In this document: piece after piece, positions 46,713 to 57,640 of the stretch
Numbering within the stretch: the stretch's first letter is position 1
Layout of the letters: the number at the start of each line of letters is the position of its first letter
Assembly: GCF_016545825.1 (NCBI RefSeq)
Contig: NC_052621.1
Coordinates: 7,340,199-7,404,198 of the forward strand
DNA: 64,000 nt
DNA from: Eucalyptus grandis
Lineage: Eukaryota > Streptophyta > Magnoliopsida > Myrtales > Myrtaceae
Direction of reading: 5' to 3'
Made by a program: the position numbers and the translations under genes
Notes under the pieces: model-generated
What the model saw: only the letters and a program-made list of their open reading frames with translations
What the model was told of the DNA's origin: nothing
Database searches by the model: none

Positions 46713-46731
46713 TCACAGATATCCTTAGCTT
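46713..46731. repeat. LINE target-site duplication, 5' side
   Basis: Second copy of the 19-bp duplication, identical to 43340-43358. Removing the LINE and one copy restores a continuous pre-insertion site. Confidence 0.93.
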
Positions 46732-47451
46732 GATCGACGACTTTGTATAGGATCTCACTGTGATTCAACTCATCTTACGTCATCCCGATTTTTTCGGAGA
46801 GTGCATGTATAAGCTTTTCCACTGAGCGAGAGTGAACTGCAGCACGAACAGAAGATTTTTGTCATGTACATCGGTTTGAGTCACTTTATAATGGGCCTAA
46901 ACTTGGCTGTACCACCAACAAGATCACAGGAGTCTCGCCAACTACTATACGGCAATCCTTCTCCTGAACGTCGGTGATGCATAAAGTTCAAGATATAATT
47001 CAGGATTGAGCATGCTCCATTTGATCTTTGGAGTCAAAACTCACACTCTGTAATAGGGTTAGGTGCGAGCCGAGGCCTGTCTACTGAATAAGCCCTCCAA
47101 TGCCTGATTCAAATGTAGAGTTGGAGAACTACATATGCGGTTGCGAAAAGAGTGTTCGCCGCTTGTCACCCGGCAATCTAGTGTGGAGTACCCGAGTTTG
47201 TCCTGAGAATCTCGGCTTTTCGACTCATTCTAGATTGGGCGAAGACGGACCAATTCATTTATGTGATGTGTCAGTCAGCACGGGTGTGGTCCTAAATGCT
47301 CAACTGCATCCGTTAGATGTTTGCTGCTGCTTTTATCTCAACCACGATGCTCGAGCCTAATCGGGCCAATGGTTCGTTAGTCATGCAGCCATTATGGAAA
47401 GGGGAGAGACAGAATATTTATAAAATATATAACACAATCTTGCTTCGCTCG
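46732..47451. other. Intergenic, possible decayed gene flank
   Basis: No supported gene. Together with 43080-43340 this is the locus the LINE entered. The sequence at about 43200-43320 can be read as a short coding-like stretch (KQIKVQLPESANPDNKG), but I do not recognise it and it does not continue cleanly beyond the insertion. Confidence 0.35.
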
Positions 47452-47523
47452 GCGCTTGTAGTTCAACGGTTAGGATAATTGCTTTCCAAGCAATCGACCC
47501 AAGTTTGACTCCCGGCAAACGCA
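47452..47523 (+). tRNA. tRNA-Gly (UCC), decayed, probably a pseudogene
   Basis: The sequence folds as a tRNA. The D-arm region is TAGTTCAACGGTTAGGATAA. The anticodon stem ATTGC/GCAAT closes a seven-base loop TTTCCAA, giving anticodon TCC (glycine), and the discriminator is A. The acceptor stem has one mismatch (C4-A69). The T stem has two (CCAAG against CCCGG), and the T-loop start is TTT instead of TTC. All changes from the usual plant tRNA-Gly(UCC) look like G-to-A or C-to-T, as from CpG methylation decay, so it may no longer be functional. Confidence 0.75.
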
Positions 47524-47564
47524 CGTCAATTTGCCCTTCTTCTTTTTTTCTCACTCGCCAAAAC

Positions 47565-49115
47565 GCTTCTCTTTCATTTTACACGTTATTTTTCTTTCAT
47601 TAGATTAATTTGAGCCTTAAAATTCATAAATTTATGAATCAACATACGTAAATTGTTCCTGATTTAAGTGGGTCTTCATTTCATATGCTCCTTGTAACTC
47701 CTTTAATGAGGCGGCATGACTTGAACCACTACAGTTCAATTTCACTTAGAATGTAATATTCACATAGGAATGTAAATATTGCAGAACCAGCTTCAAAGAG
47801 TATCCATTCTACACCACATTGTAGCATAATACAGAGCAAAACTCATTCCTATATGACTCAAATGTGAACTGTATTGAATTTTCCAATACGATCTTTAATT
47901 CTCGAGTCCATTAACGCAAACCTGGCATCCCCTATTCATGATCGAGTTCCATCTCCTATGGTGAATTGAGCAGTGAGCAAATGAAACAATTCTCTTTCAT
48001 TTTACACATTATTTTTCTTTCATTGGATTAATTTGAGGCTTGAAATTCATAAATATATGAATCAACATATGTAAATCATTCCTGATTTAAGTGGGTCTTC
48101 TTCTTCGTATGCTCCATGTAACTCCTAAAATGAGGTGGGATTACTTGAACCACTCCAACTCGATTTCACATAAGAACGTATTATTCACAGAGGAATGTAA
48201 ATACAACATAGCTAGCTTCATAGAGTATCCATTCTGCACCACATCATAGCATAATATAGAGTACAACTCATTCCTGTATGACTTAGATATGAATTGCATG
48301 AAATTTTCCAATACAATCTTTAATTCTCGAGACCGTTAACGCAACCCCGACATCCCCTATTCATGATCAAGTTTTGTCTCTAGTGGTGAACTGAGCCATG
48401 AGCTTTGAAATTCATAAATATATGAATCGACATGTGTAAATTGTTCGTGATTTAAGTGGGTCTTCTTCTTCATATGCTCCATGTAACTCCTGCAATGAGG
48501 CGACATGACTTGAACCCACTCCAACTCGATTTCACGTAAGAATATAATATTCATAGAGGAATGTAAATATAGTACAACTAACTTCAAAGAGTATCCATTC
48601 TGCACTACCTTGTAGCATAATACAAAGTAACACTCATTCATGCATGACTCATGTATTAAACGTGTGAAATTTTCCGATACAATCGTTAATTCTCAAGACC
48701 ATTAATGCAAACTTGGCATCCTCTGTTCATGATCGGGTTCTGTTTCTAGTGGTGAATTGAGCCATGAGCCTTGAAATTCATAAATATACGAATCGACATA
48801 TGTAAATCGTTCCTGATTTAAGTGGGTCTTTTTCTTTGTATGCTCCATGTAACTCCTACAATGAGGCAGCATGACTTGAACGACTCCAACTTGATTTCAC
48901 ATAAGAACATAATATTCATAGAGGAATGTAAATATAGCAAACCTAGCTTCAAAGTGTATCCATTATGCACTACATCGTAGCATAATACAGAGTAAAACTT
49001 ATCATGTATGACTCTCAATTGAAATTTTCTGATACAATCTTTAATTCTCAAGACCATTAACGCAACCTTGGCATCCCCTGTTCATGATTAAGTTCTATCT
49101 CCTGTGGTGAACTGA
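47565..49115. repeat. Four tandem copies of the lectin-kinase 3' end
   Basis: Four head-to-tail units lie at about 47565-47985, 47990-48400, 48401-48765 and 48766-49115. They are aligned by the TTAACGC/TTAATGC word at 47911, 48336, 48702 and 49057 (spacings 425, 366 and 355). In the last unit that word is the stop codon of the lectin receptor kinase. In the others the preceding bases still read as its C-terminal codons (for example DHEQRMPSLH stop at about 48702). Each unit therefore carries the last ~20 codons plus about 300 bases of 3' flank. Confidence 0.88.
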
Positions 49116-52100
49116 GCTGTGAACGAATGAATGGGGACTTGGTCCTGGAGGTGGAGGAGTAGCCAACGGTGGTCAAGCCTGAAAATGAGACTGGCACAAT
49201 GGTCATGCTAGGCCGGGACTTGGGCAAATCCATCAGTGGCTCATCCGGGTTTAGGAAAGTTTGGACCACCTTTCGCATCCTCGGCCTGCACGCAGAGTAT
49301 GGGTGCAAGCAAGCAAGGCCCACTATCAGTGCCCTCTCCACTTGTTCCTCATCAAATTGGCCTTCCATTTGCTTATCTACACACTCCAAGAGCGAGCCTT
49401 CTCCGTAGAGATTCCACACATAATCCACCAAGTTGTTCTCTTCTATGATCTCCTTTGACCTCTTCCCGCACACCACCTCCAAGACCACCGTCCCAAAGCT
49501 GTACACATCTGACTCTGAAGTGGCCTTCCCTGAGTATGCCACCTCCGGGGCTAGGTACCCGGGGGTGCCTGCGAGCATGGTTGTCAATGAGACATCGCTT
49601 TGGATCAACCTCGCGAGCCCAAAGTCACCCAAGTAGGCATTGTAGTTGGCGTCCAACATGACATTGTTGGGCTTGACATCCCGGTGGACCACAGGGTTCC
49701 CACATTCTTCATGGAGGTAAAGTAACGCTGAGGCCACACCAGTCAGGATCTCATACCGAGTCTCCCAATTGAGGGATAACTTGCCGATAAAGCGGTCAAG
49801 GCTACCGTTGGCCATGTATTGGTAGACTAGTAGAAGTTGTTCCCCCTCGTGGCACCAACCTTGGAGCTGCACTATGTTCTTGTGCCTCATCCTCCCAATT
49901 GTGCATATCTCTGCCAAATACTGTCTTTCACCTGTTGAATTTGAGGTTGAAAAATTGCCTTAAGTTAATTAACGGGGGATCTTTTATGGATACATTGAAA
50001 TTAAACATAATTTCTCTTTCTCACTTTATTCACATGGTATTTGAGCTATCACCCGTTGTAGAAATTCTTATTAAAAAAAAAAAAAAGAGTCGCCAGCCTA
50101 GATCTAGCATTGCCTAGCATCGCCATCCAACCTAGGTTAGATTTGGCACTGTCAAATGTCACTTGCTCCCTCTCTTTGGCTTTCCACCATTGGCGTATAG
50201 GTTCTTGGGCTTAACTCTCACTCTTCGCTGAGGTCAATTTGGTGCTTCCCTCAATTTTTGCTATTTTTTTCAATGTCTTCCAAGACTGCCTAGATCATGC
50301 CCTCTGTCTGATGGTTGAGTTATATTGGATTAGATTGGAATTTTTTGGCAGTTTTAGCTTAGCTTACACTAATTGAGATGTTTCGTTATGCAGTGCACTA
50401 GGTGAGTGGGTGGTGAGTTGTTGTGCAGTTTGGTGAAGTTAATTGGCATGGTCTTTAGAGGTAGGGATGTTTGGAATCTTAAGGGTAAATTCAAGGAAAT
50501 TGGGTTGTGAGAATTAACTTTGCAAGAATTGACTCTGTGAGATGTATACGAAATATGGGAGGGTTATCTAATGTGGTCTTTGTTTCCCTTGTTCCTATGA
50601 TTGGTCAGCTGGAATGACCATTGGTGCATCAACTTTCTACCTAAAGAACCTTCGAAGGCTACAGGTACTCTATACCCATGTCTGGATTGTTTGTTCAATT
50701 GGTTGTTAGTGTTGTGACAACATTGTCGATGGTCTATCAATGATATTTTTCAATTGTGTTGAATTATTCAAGTTGAGTTGCTTGAAGGAAAATATTGTGG
50801 TAATTTTATTATTCTTACTACAGAATGGGTGATTTTGAGAAGAGTAAAACTATGATGACTGAGGTGATTTCCTCTTCTTCTAATTGAATTACCAATAGGA
50901 AGCTTGAGGATAGTGCCGACTTTTAGCAATAAAAGAAAATTGTTAAGCTAACTTCGATAGACAGAATGTAGTTGATCTAGGCAGTCTTGGAAGACATTAG
51001 AAAATTCCTTTCTAGTTTGGAGTGTGAGTTATGTCAACTTGGCAAATTGCATCATGTTAGTTACTTGCCTTGAGTCATTAAGCTAGCAATGCCTCTTTTT
51101 TGTTAGTTCATTCAGATATTTAGTAGACTTTAGATACTTTGTTACTTTTGTTGATGACTATTCTAGAGTCTCTTGGCTATATCTAATGGGAAGTCATTTA
51201 GAATTGTTTTTTTATTTTTGTGCTTTTAATTTTGAAATTCATAATAAGTTTGGTGTACATGTTAAAATTTTGTGTTTTTGATAATGCTAAGAGTACTTTT
51301 TTGCATCTTTTTTGACTTTATGACTCAACATGGTATGATCCACAAATCTTCATGTTTTGATACACCACAACAAAATGATGTAGCTGAAAGATAGAATAAG
51401 CATTATCGAAAGTCACCGGGTCCATGTTATTTTAGATGAAGATCTGTAAAACTTTTTTATTTTTTTAATGTTGCCTTGATTGCAAACTATCTAATTAATC
51501 ACATGCCTCCTTATGTTTTACAAGGTTGTGTTCCATTTCTAATTTGTTTCTCAATCAATCATTATTTTTCTTGTAACCTTGTATTTTTTGTTGTTTCTGT
51601 TTTGTTCGTGGTCATTGACCTGAAGTATTATAATTTGATCCTAGGGCCATCAAGTATATGTTTCTATATAATTCTCGTACTTAAAAAGGATACCATTGTT
51701 ATTCATCATCATTGCATAATTACTTTATAACTATTGATGTTTCCTTCTTTGAATCTATTGCATATCATGATGTTTCAATTACTATTTTTGAGGTGGATGA
51801 AATCTTACATGTGATCACCATTTGGTCAATTGATCCACCAATTTCCCTAATATTTACACAAGAACCAACTTCTCTCAAGATCTATACTAAGCATCCTCAA
51901 GTAGATATTGCTTCCCCTTTCCTCCCACCACTACTATGTCATCTTCAGCTCTAGATTTGCCATTAGCATACCCATATTCTTCATCACAAAGACATCATGC
52001 TTGTACTTAATATTCTATTGCAAACTTTAGTTCATACTCTTCTATGTCTCCTTTCTTTCGGTCATTTTTATCTATTGTTGAACAATATTTTGTCCTTAAG

Positions 52101-55100
52101 TTTGTAGCAGAAGCATTATATGACTTAGGTTGGAGAACAACTATGGAAGAAGAATTAAAAGCCTTATAGGTTAATCAAACTTGAGACTTGGTACTTCTTC
52201 CTTTAGGCAAAATTGATATTGGTTGTCAATGGGTGTATGCTATCAAAGTCATTCCCGATGGTTCTCTTGCTCACTTAAAAGAAAGAATTGTTGCGAAAAG
52301 GTATGCTTAGATGTGTGGGGTTGACTAGCTAAACACCTTTTCTCCTATTGCCAAGTTCACATATGTTGGTATTTTGATCTCTCTTGTAGCCACATATAAC
52401 TGGTCATTATTTCAATTTGATGTCAAGAATGCTTTATTGCATACGAGGAGGTGTATATGGAGCAACCTCTAGGATTTGTTGCTTAGGGGACGTTTAGGAG
52501 ACTAGTTTACAAGTTCAAAAAGTCGCACGGTTTGAAGCAGTCCCCACGGGCATGGTTTGGAAGATTTTCTAAAGTTAACCTTCTTTTGGAATGTTTAGAT
52601 ATGGAAATGATTACTTCTTTTATAAACAATTAGGGGGAGGCAAGTTATTCTTAATTGCATATTTTGATGATATTATTGTTATAGGAGATGACTTGGTTAG
52701 TATAGCTAAACTAAAGCTCTATCTTTAGCAATAGTTTCAAACTAAGGACTTGGGCAAGTTGAAGTATTTTTTTAAAATTGAGGTGACATGGTCAGAAAAA
52801 GGTATTGTTCTGTTATAGTGAGAGCATGCCCATAATTTGCTCACTAAGATAGGCATGGTGGGATCAACACCTCTTGATTCACTAATGGAACAAGGAGATA
52901 ATCTAGTTGCTAAGGGAAGAGAGATTCTTGAAAATCTTGAGAGATATTAAAAAACTGGTGGGCAAGCTAAATTATCTCACAATTGCTCAACTAGACATTG
53001 CATTTCCAATTAGTGTGGTAAGCTAATTTTTGTCTTCTCTTTGTACATTTCACTGGGATGCAATTATTTGGTTTTTGAGGCACTTGAAGAAGATTCTAAG
53101 GAAAGGAATGTTTACCAAAATCGTGATCATAGCAGAGTTGAAGGATTCTCTGATGTTGATTGGACAAGGTCTCTAGATAATAGGAGATAGACCACTAGCT
53201 ATTGTACCTTGGTTAAAGGAAATCTAGTATCATGGAAGAGTAAGTAATGGAATGTTGTTGTCCGCACAAATGTTGAGTCAGAATATAGAATCATGACACA
53301 AGTGACATATGAATTAGTGTGGATTCAGCAACTATTGACTGAATTAGGCTTTAAAACTTAAGTTCCTATGCCTCTGTGGTGTGACAACAAGGTTGCAGTA
53401 TATAGCTTCCAATCCTGTGTTTCATGAGAACATAACACATTGAGATCGAATGTCATCATATAAAAGAGAAACTATAGAGTAGAGTGATCCTTCCAAGTCA
53501 CATTACTTCTGGTGAACAACTTGTAGACATATTTACTAAACCTCTAGGTCATGGGAGGATAGAATATATTTGTAACAAGCCAAATGTGATTAATATCTAT
53601 GCTCTAGCTTAAGGGGGAGTATTAGAGATATTTAGGTATCTTCTAGAGATATTAAGGACATTTTCTTTAATTATTATGATTATGCATATCCGATCTAATT
53701 TCACTTGATTGTCATCTATTCAAGCCTATAAATAGACTCCAAGTACTCTATTCTAGATATATTGAAACTATATAGAATTTCGCTCTCCCACTTTATTCAC
53801 AGCAATTGGTAATGAATATAAACGAAAGCAAAATGTGCAAAATTGCTTCAGCACTATGTTTCTGTAATGTTGAGATCTTATCTAGGGGACCATGTTCAAG
53901 AAAAATGTACTAAAAGGACATGATACAAGTAAAGAAACAAACCTTGTTTCGAGGTTGCTGAGATCCTTTTCACGGCTATTTCGATTGGAGGATCTAAGAT
54001 CACCCCTTTGTAAACACTTCCAAAACCGCCAGTGCCGAGCAAGTTGTCCTTGCTGAAGTTGCGAGTGGCCTTTGCTAGCTCCTTGTAGGTGAACATCTTT
54101 GGAACGTTTGCTGCCTCCCTTGATTGGCTCTCTATGTCGGCGTCCTTCTTGTCTTTCTTCCTTGGTGCTCTCTTAACAAGGTAGACGCATATAATAATGA
54201 ACAATACCGTCATCACACTTGGCACGACTAGAACCAGTATGGTTTTGATCCTGTTGTCTCTCTTGAGCCGCTTATCCTCCGTAGATAAAGGAAAAGAGCT
54301 GAATGCCCAGTTAATCACCTGGTGGCTTTCGGGAAGAGGACCAGTGCCTCCCGAAAAGCCCACGTACACGAGCCTAGGGACCGTTTCTGACATTTTGATC
54401 GAATAATTGAGAACGCTTGTTAGCGAATTCCCAGAATATGCTATTGAGATTTGGAATTTATTTTTATAGCCATCATATTCAATTTTGACTCTAATGTCCC
54501 TTCCACTTCTTAGGTTCACTCCTATGCTCATTAGGCTCTGGGCAATGATTGAGTTAGTAGTGCTCGTTGTGTCTATGCCTACGTGGTTCCCATCAATATC
54601 AAACTCGTTCATGTAAGTGTCCATCTCCACGGCTAGTTGTCGAACAACGCCACCTAAATATTAGTTGAAAAGAAATCATTTTTTGATCAACATTCTATAG
54701 CAAAGTACCACATATTTCGTATTCATCTAACAAAAGATTGGGTGGAAGTACCTTGAGTAGACCGATCAAGAATCCCCATGTATGAGCCGGTACTGTTAGG
54801 CGGTGAGGGGCTATCGTCCTGTGCAAAAAGGAAAGCCATCCCGTCGCCAGAGATTGTGGAATTCAGCGGTGGGGTGATCCTGATAGTGAATGTGGTGGAG
54901 ATCATGGCAGGCCAAGCAACCACTGGCTGGGAATAAAGAACCCGTCCTACCTGGTTTATCGGCATCGGAGTAAGGCTTGAATTACCCCGCTCCGGCGTGA
55001 TGTTCAAATACCCATCTTGCGAGCTTACGGAGCCCATGCAAATGAGCTCTTTACTAGTGCAGGAGCCAAGGTTGAAAGAAGGGAAAAAGAAACTTGTAGG

Positions 55101-55178
55101 CTCAAGACTTGAAGAGGAAGTTGAAGAATAAGCTTCCTGAGAACCGAGGAAGAGTGAGAGTAGGATTGGAAGCAACAT
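49057..55178 (-). CDS. L-type lectin-domain receptor-like kinase
   Basis: Exons are 54752-55178, 53943-54653 and 49057-49931, with GT-AG introns of 98 and 4011 bp. The joined frame is open for 670 residues. There is a signal peptide (about residues 1-16), then a legume-type lectin domain to about residue 265, including [20 protein letters not shown] transmembrane helix spans about 281-302 ([20 protein letters not shown]), followed by a basic stop-transfer [10 protein letters not shown]. The kinase has P-loop [11 protein letters not shown] (349-359), Lys371 (AVKR), Glu387, HRDVKPNN with Asp464, DFG Asp482 and GTPGYLAPE. It is an RD kinase with all catalytic residues. The family works at the plasma membrane in recognition and defence; the ligand is unknown. 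Intron 2 holds an antisense Copia element. Exon joins were inferred from conserved protein continuity ([12 protein letters not shown]). Confidence 0.9.
49985..53801 (+). mobile_element. Ty1/Copia LTR retrotransposon, dead, in intron 2
   Basis: A remnant 5' LTR (about 49985-50034) is followed at 50035 by TGGTATTTGAGC, close to the initiator-Met primer site of Copia elements. A polyprotein follows on the plus strand with many stops: GAG-pre-integrase ([16 protein letters not shown], about 51035-51070), integrase ([16 protein letters not shown], about 51145-51190), and reverse transcriptase ([37 protein letters not shown]). RNase H reads [14 protein letters not shown] polypurine tract AAGGGGGAG (53611-53619) directly precedes the 182-bp 3' LTR (53620-53801). 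The 5' LTR is mostly lost. The order integrase before reverse transcriptase identifies Copia. Confidence 0.9.
53620..53801 (+). repeat. 3' LTR of the intronic Copia element
   Basis: Starts just after the polypurine tract with TATTAGAGATATTTAGG (canonical TG mutated to TA) and ends TTTATTCACA. The same terminal words close the 5' LTR remnant at 50034. It contains TATAAATAGA, a plausible LTR promoter, at about 53730. Confidence 0.82.
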
Positions 55179-55317
55179 GGTTTGGACACGAGAGAGCCTG
55201 CAACACCAGATGAGGCATTGTTAGTGAATAATTTTTTGTGTTGGATGGTGACACAAATCAAGAGATGGTGGTGCAAGCTAAGTTATGAGTGCTATGGTAA
55301 AGAGGCAATTCGAGGCA

Positions 55318-56195
55318 AAAGAACACTCTAAATGCCAACACTTAGCACAAGGGACACTTAAATGCCAAAAGTTAGGAAAGTGACATTTGTGTAATTTTTT
55401 TTTAACAAAAATGGAACATTTAAGTGCCACCTTCAGTGAATGCCGCTAGAAATCTTATGTGATAATTTTTTTATTAATTTTGCTCACTTACGTGGCTCGC
55501 CGAGAGCTAACTTAGCAAAAAAAAAAAAAAAAAAAACGACCTCATTTTGGCTTTGATTTGAATTTGAATTTAAAAATTAATTAAATTAAATTTAAAATCA
55601 TTTTTAAAAAGGAAGAAGACGAATAGCGGTTGAGGGCTCAGCCCTCGTTGTCACCACCTCCCCGTCGTCACCAAGAAGGGTTGGCAACGATGGAGGGAGG
55701 GTTGGCCACCTCGGCAAACTAGCGGCGAGGGCCAAGACCCTCACCCTAGATCTAAGCAAGGGCTTGCAGGCCCTCATCGTTGGTCAGATGGGTCGCCGAC
55801 CCCTAGCAAAGGCCTAGCAACCCCCACCATCGTTGGCCCTTCCCAGTGACGGTAGAGAGCTGCGCGCCATTAGCCACTATTCATAATCTCCTCTTTCTTT
55901 TTTATTATTTGATTTTAAATTTGATTTAACTAATTTTTATATTACTTATTTATCCACGTCAGAAACAAAACAACGTCATTTTTGTACTTATCTAACGACA
56001 ACAACGTGCAAAATGACGTCATTTTGCACTTATTTCGTCGAAAAATCACTACGTTAGCATTTTGGCCAAATTTTCTCATCGTTGGCCTTAACTAATCCAT
56101 TTTACTCCGATTTTGGCACTTAAGTATCACTTTCATAATTTTTGGTACTTAAATCTTCTTCCATGCCAAGTTTTTGGCACTTCAAGTGTACTGGT
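55318..56195. mobile_element. Fold-back/MULE-like MITE
   Basis: The left arm (about 55318-55440) and the inverted right arm (about 56060-56195) share CACTTAAATGCCAAAA and GAAAGTGA words over more than 70 bases. Between them lies a GC-richer filler (about 55620-55870), as in the element at 300-1180. There is no transposase and the ends are approximate. Confidence 0.65.
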
Positions 56196-56592
56196 GTCGA
56201 CAATTTGATTTAAGTGGATGCAGCAGAAGCAAAAGCCCAAAAGAACAATTGTGATTTTTATTTTCCTAGTCAAAGCATAATGCGTCCATGCACGTTGGAA
56301 AATGACATGTTTCACTCCATTGCGCAATTGACCACTTTGGCGTAATGACTACAAAGCTTAGAGAATACGCTTTGTATTGAAATAAGAGTTTGTACCATAA
56401 GTTTTATGTTGGATACCTAACCATATACCTCATATCGGTTGATAGACTAGACTTACAACCATTTTTCATTCCTTAGCACAAATTCCGATTTCCCCAACTC
56501 CCGTCCAACCCCAACAACCTCCGACCGTCGTCTGTCTCCACGGCCTCCATCACCCTAAGACATGAGGTCGCCATGCCCTTTCATGGTCCTTG

Positions 56593-56594
<2 letters not shown>

Positions 56595-56629
<35 letters not shown>
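56595..56629. repeat. AG dinucleotide microsatellite
   Basis: About 17 uninterrupted AG repeats, followed by GACGATGG. It lies in intergenic DNA. Confidence 0.9.
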
Positions 56630-56630
<1 letters not shown>

Positions 56631-56849
56631 GATGGGCTTGCACCAGAGAGCAAAGCTACGGTGCTTGTGATAGGTAGCCATGATCGACGGGTGTAAGTGT
56701 TGGTGGGTGCAGAAGATTGGACTTTGGAGATTTGTTATGAGTTTGTGGTTGGTAATATTAGATCTAGGTTGATAATTTTTTGTATGAGAGATTGATTTGG
56801 TTCTTTGGATAATTTATTTAATAAGAAGTGGAACAATATTTTTAAAAAA

Positions 56850-57640
56850 GGATAAATATACTTGAAATTCTAAAATTTATCGCCAAAATGCAATTGAGTC
56901 TTAAAATTTTCAAAAGTGCAATTAAGTTAGAAGATTTATAAATTAAAGTAATCTAGTCTTGCCATTAACTCTATCCAACTTGACTAATGAAAAAAAAAAT
57001 GACTTGTTTAATATTTTCTCTATACTACGTGATGTTGACATCACTAAACAAAAAACATAATACTACAACAATATCATTTTGGTCTAAATCTAATTCTTTT
57101 TTAGCCAAATTTTAAATAAAAGCTTACATTTAAAAAAAAAAAATAGGACTCATAAAAGGAGAGAGAGAAAAAAAGACTGGTACCTTGCAACCTTAGGTGA
57201 GGACTAATGACGTAGGATCTAGTGGCTGTTAGCTAGAGACCTGAGCAATCGAGCATCACCCCACCATTGCCAGCCATTTTCAGTAATGGTGGAATGATAG
57301 TGACTACGGTCAATTTGTTTTGTGTTATTTTTTTTTAAAAAGCCTTTTTTATTATTAATCTAATTTAACTCAAATTTGGTTTGGAAAAGAAAGATTTGGA
57401 TAAAAACAATGTCATTTTAGCTTCATGTTTCATGTTTTAGTAACGTCTACGTTACATAGGAGAGAAAAAAATAGCAATAAACATTTTACATTAGCCAAGT
57501 AGGATGGAGCTTTTGAATAAGAAATATAAGAAGAATTAATGGAACGACTTGATTGCATCAATTTGATAAGATTTTAAGAACTTAATTGCACTTTTTAAAA
57601 AGTTTTAAGAATTCTAGTGCACTTATCCCCTTAAAAAAAA
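56850..57640. mobile_element. Fold-back/MULE-like MITE, ~110-bp inverted ends
   Basis: The left end about 56850-56960 and the reverse complement of about 57530-57640 align over roughly 110 bases. They share GTGCAATTAAGTT, GGATAA and AATTCT..AAA, with a slightly GC-richer middle (about 57180-57310). It has no coding capacity and the target duplication was not resolved. Confidence 0.72.

Larger units (their letters stand above)
49932..53942 (-). other. Intron 2 of the lectin receptor kinase
   Basis: A 4011-bp GT-AG intron interrupting the kinase domain between Lys371 and Glu387, phase 1. About 3.8 kb is a degraded Copia element in the opposite orientation, so the native intron was probably only about 200 bp. 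Confidence 0.82.

Noticed and set aside
51476..51954. Two short plus-strand ORFs of 84 and 80 codons
   Set aside because: They lie between integrase and reverse transcriptase of the dead Copia element and are fragments of its polyprotein region.
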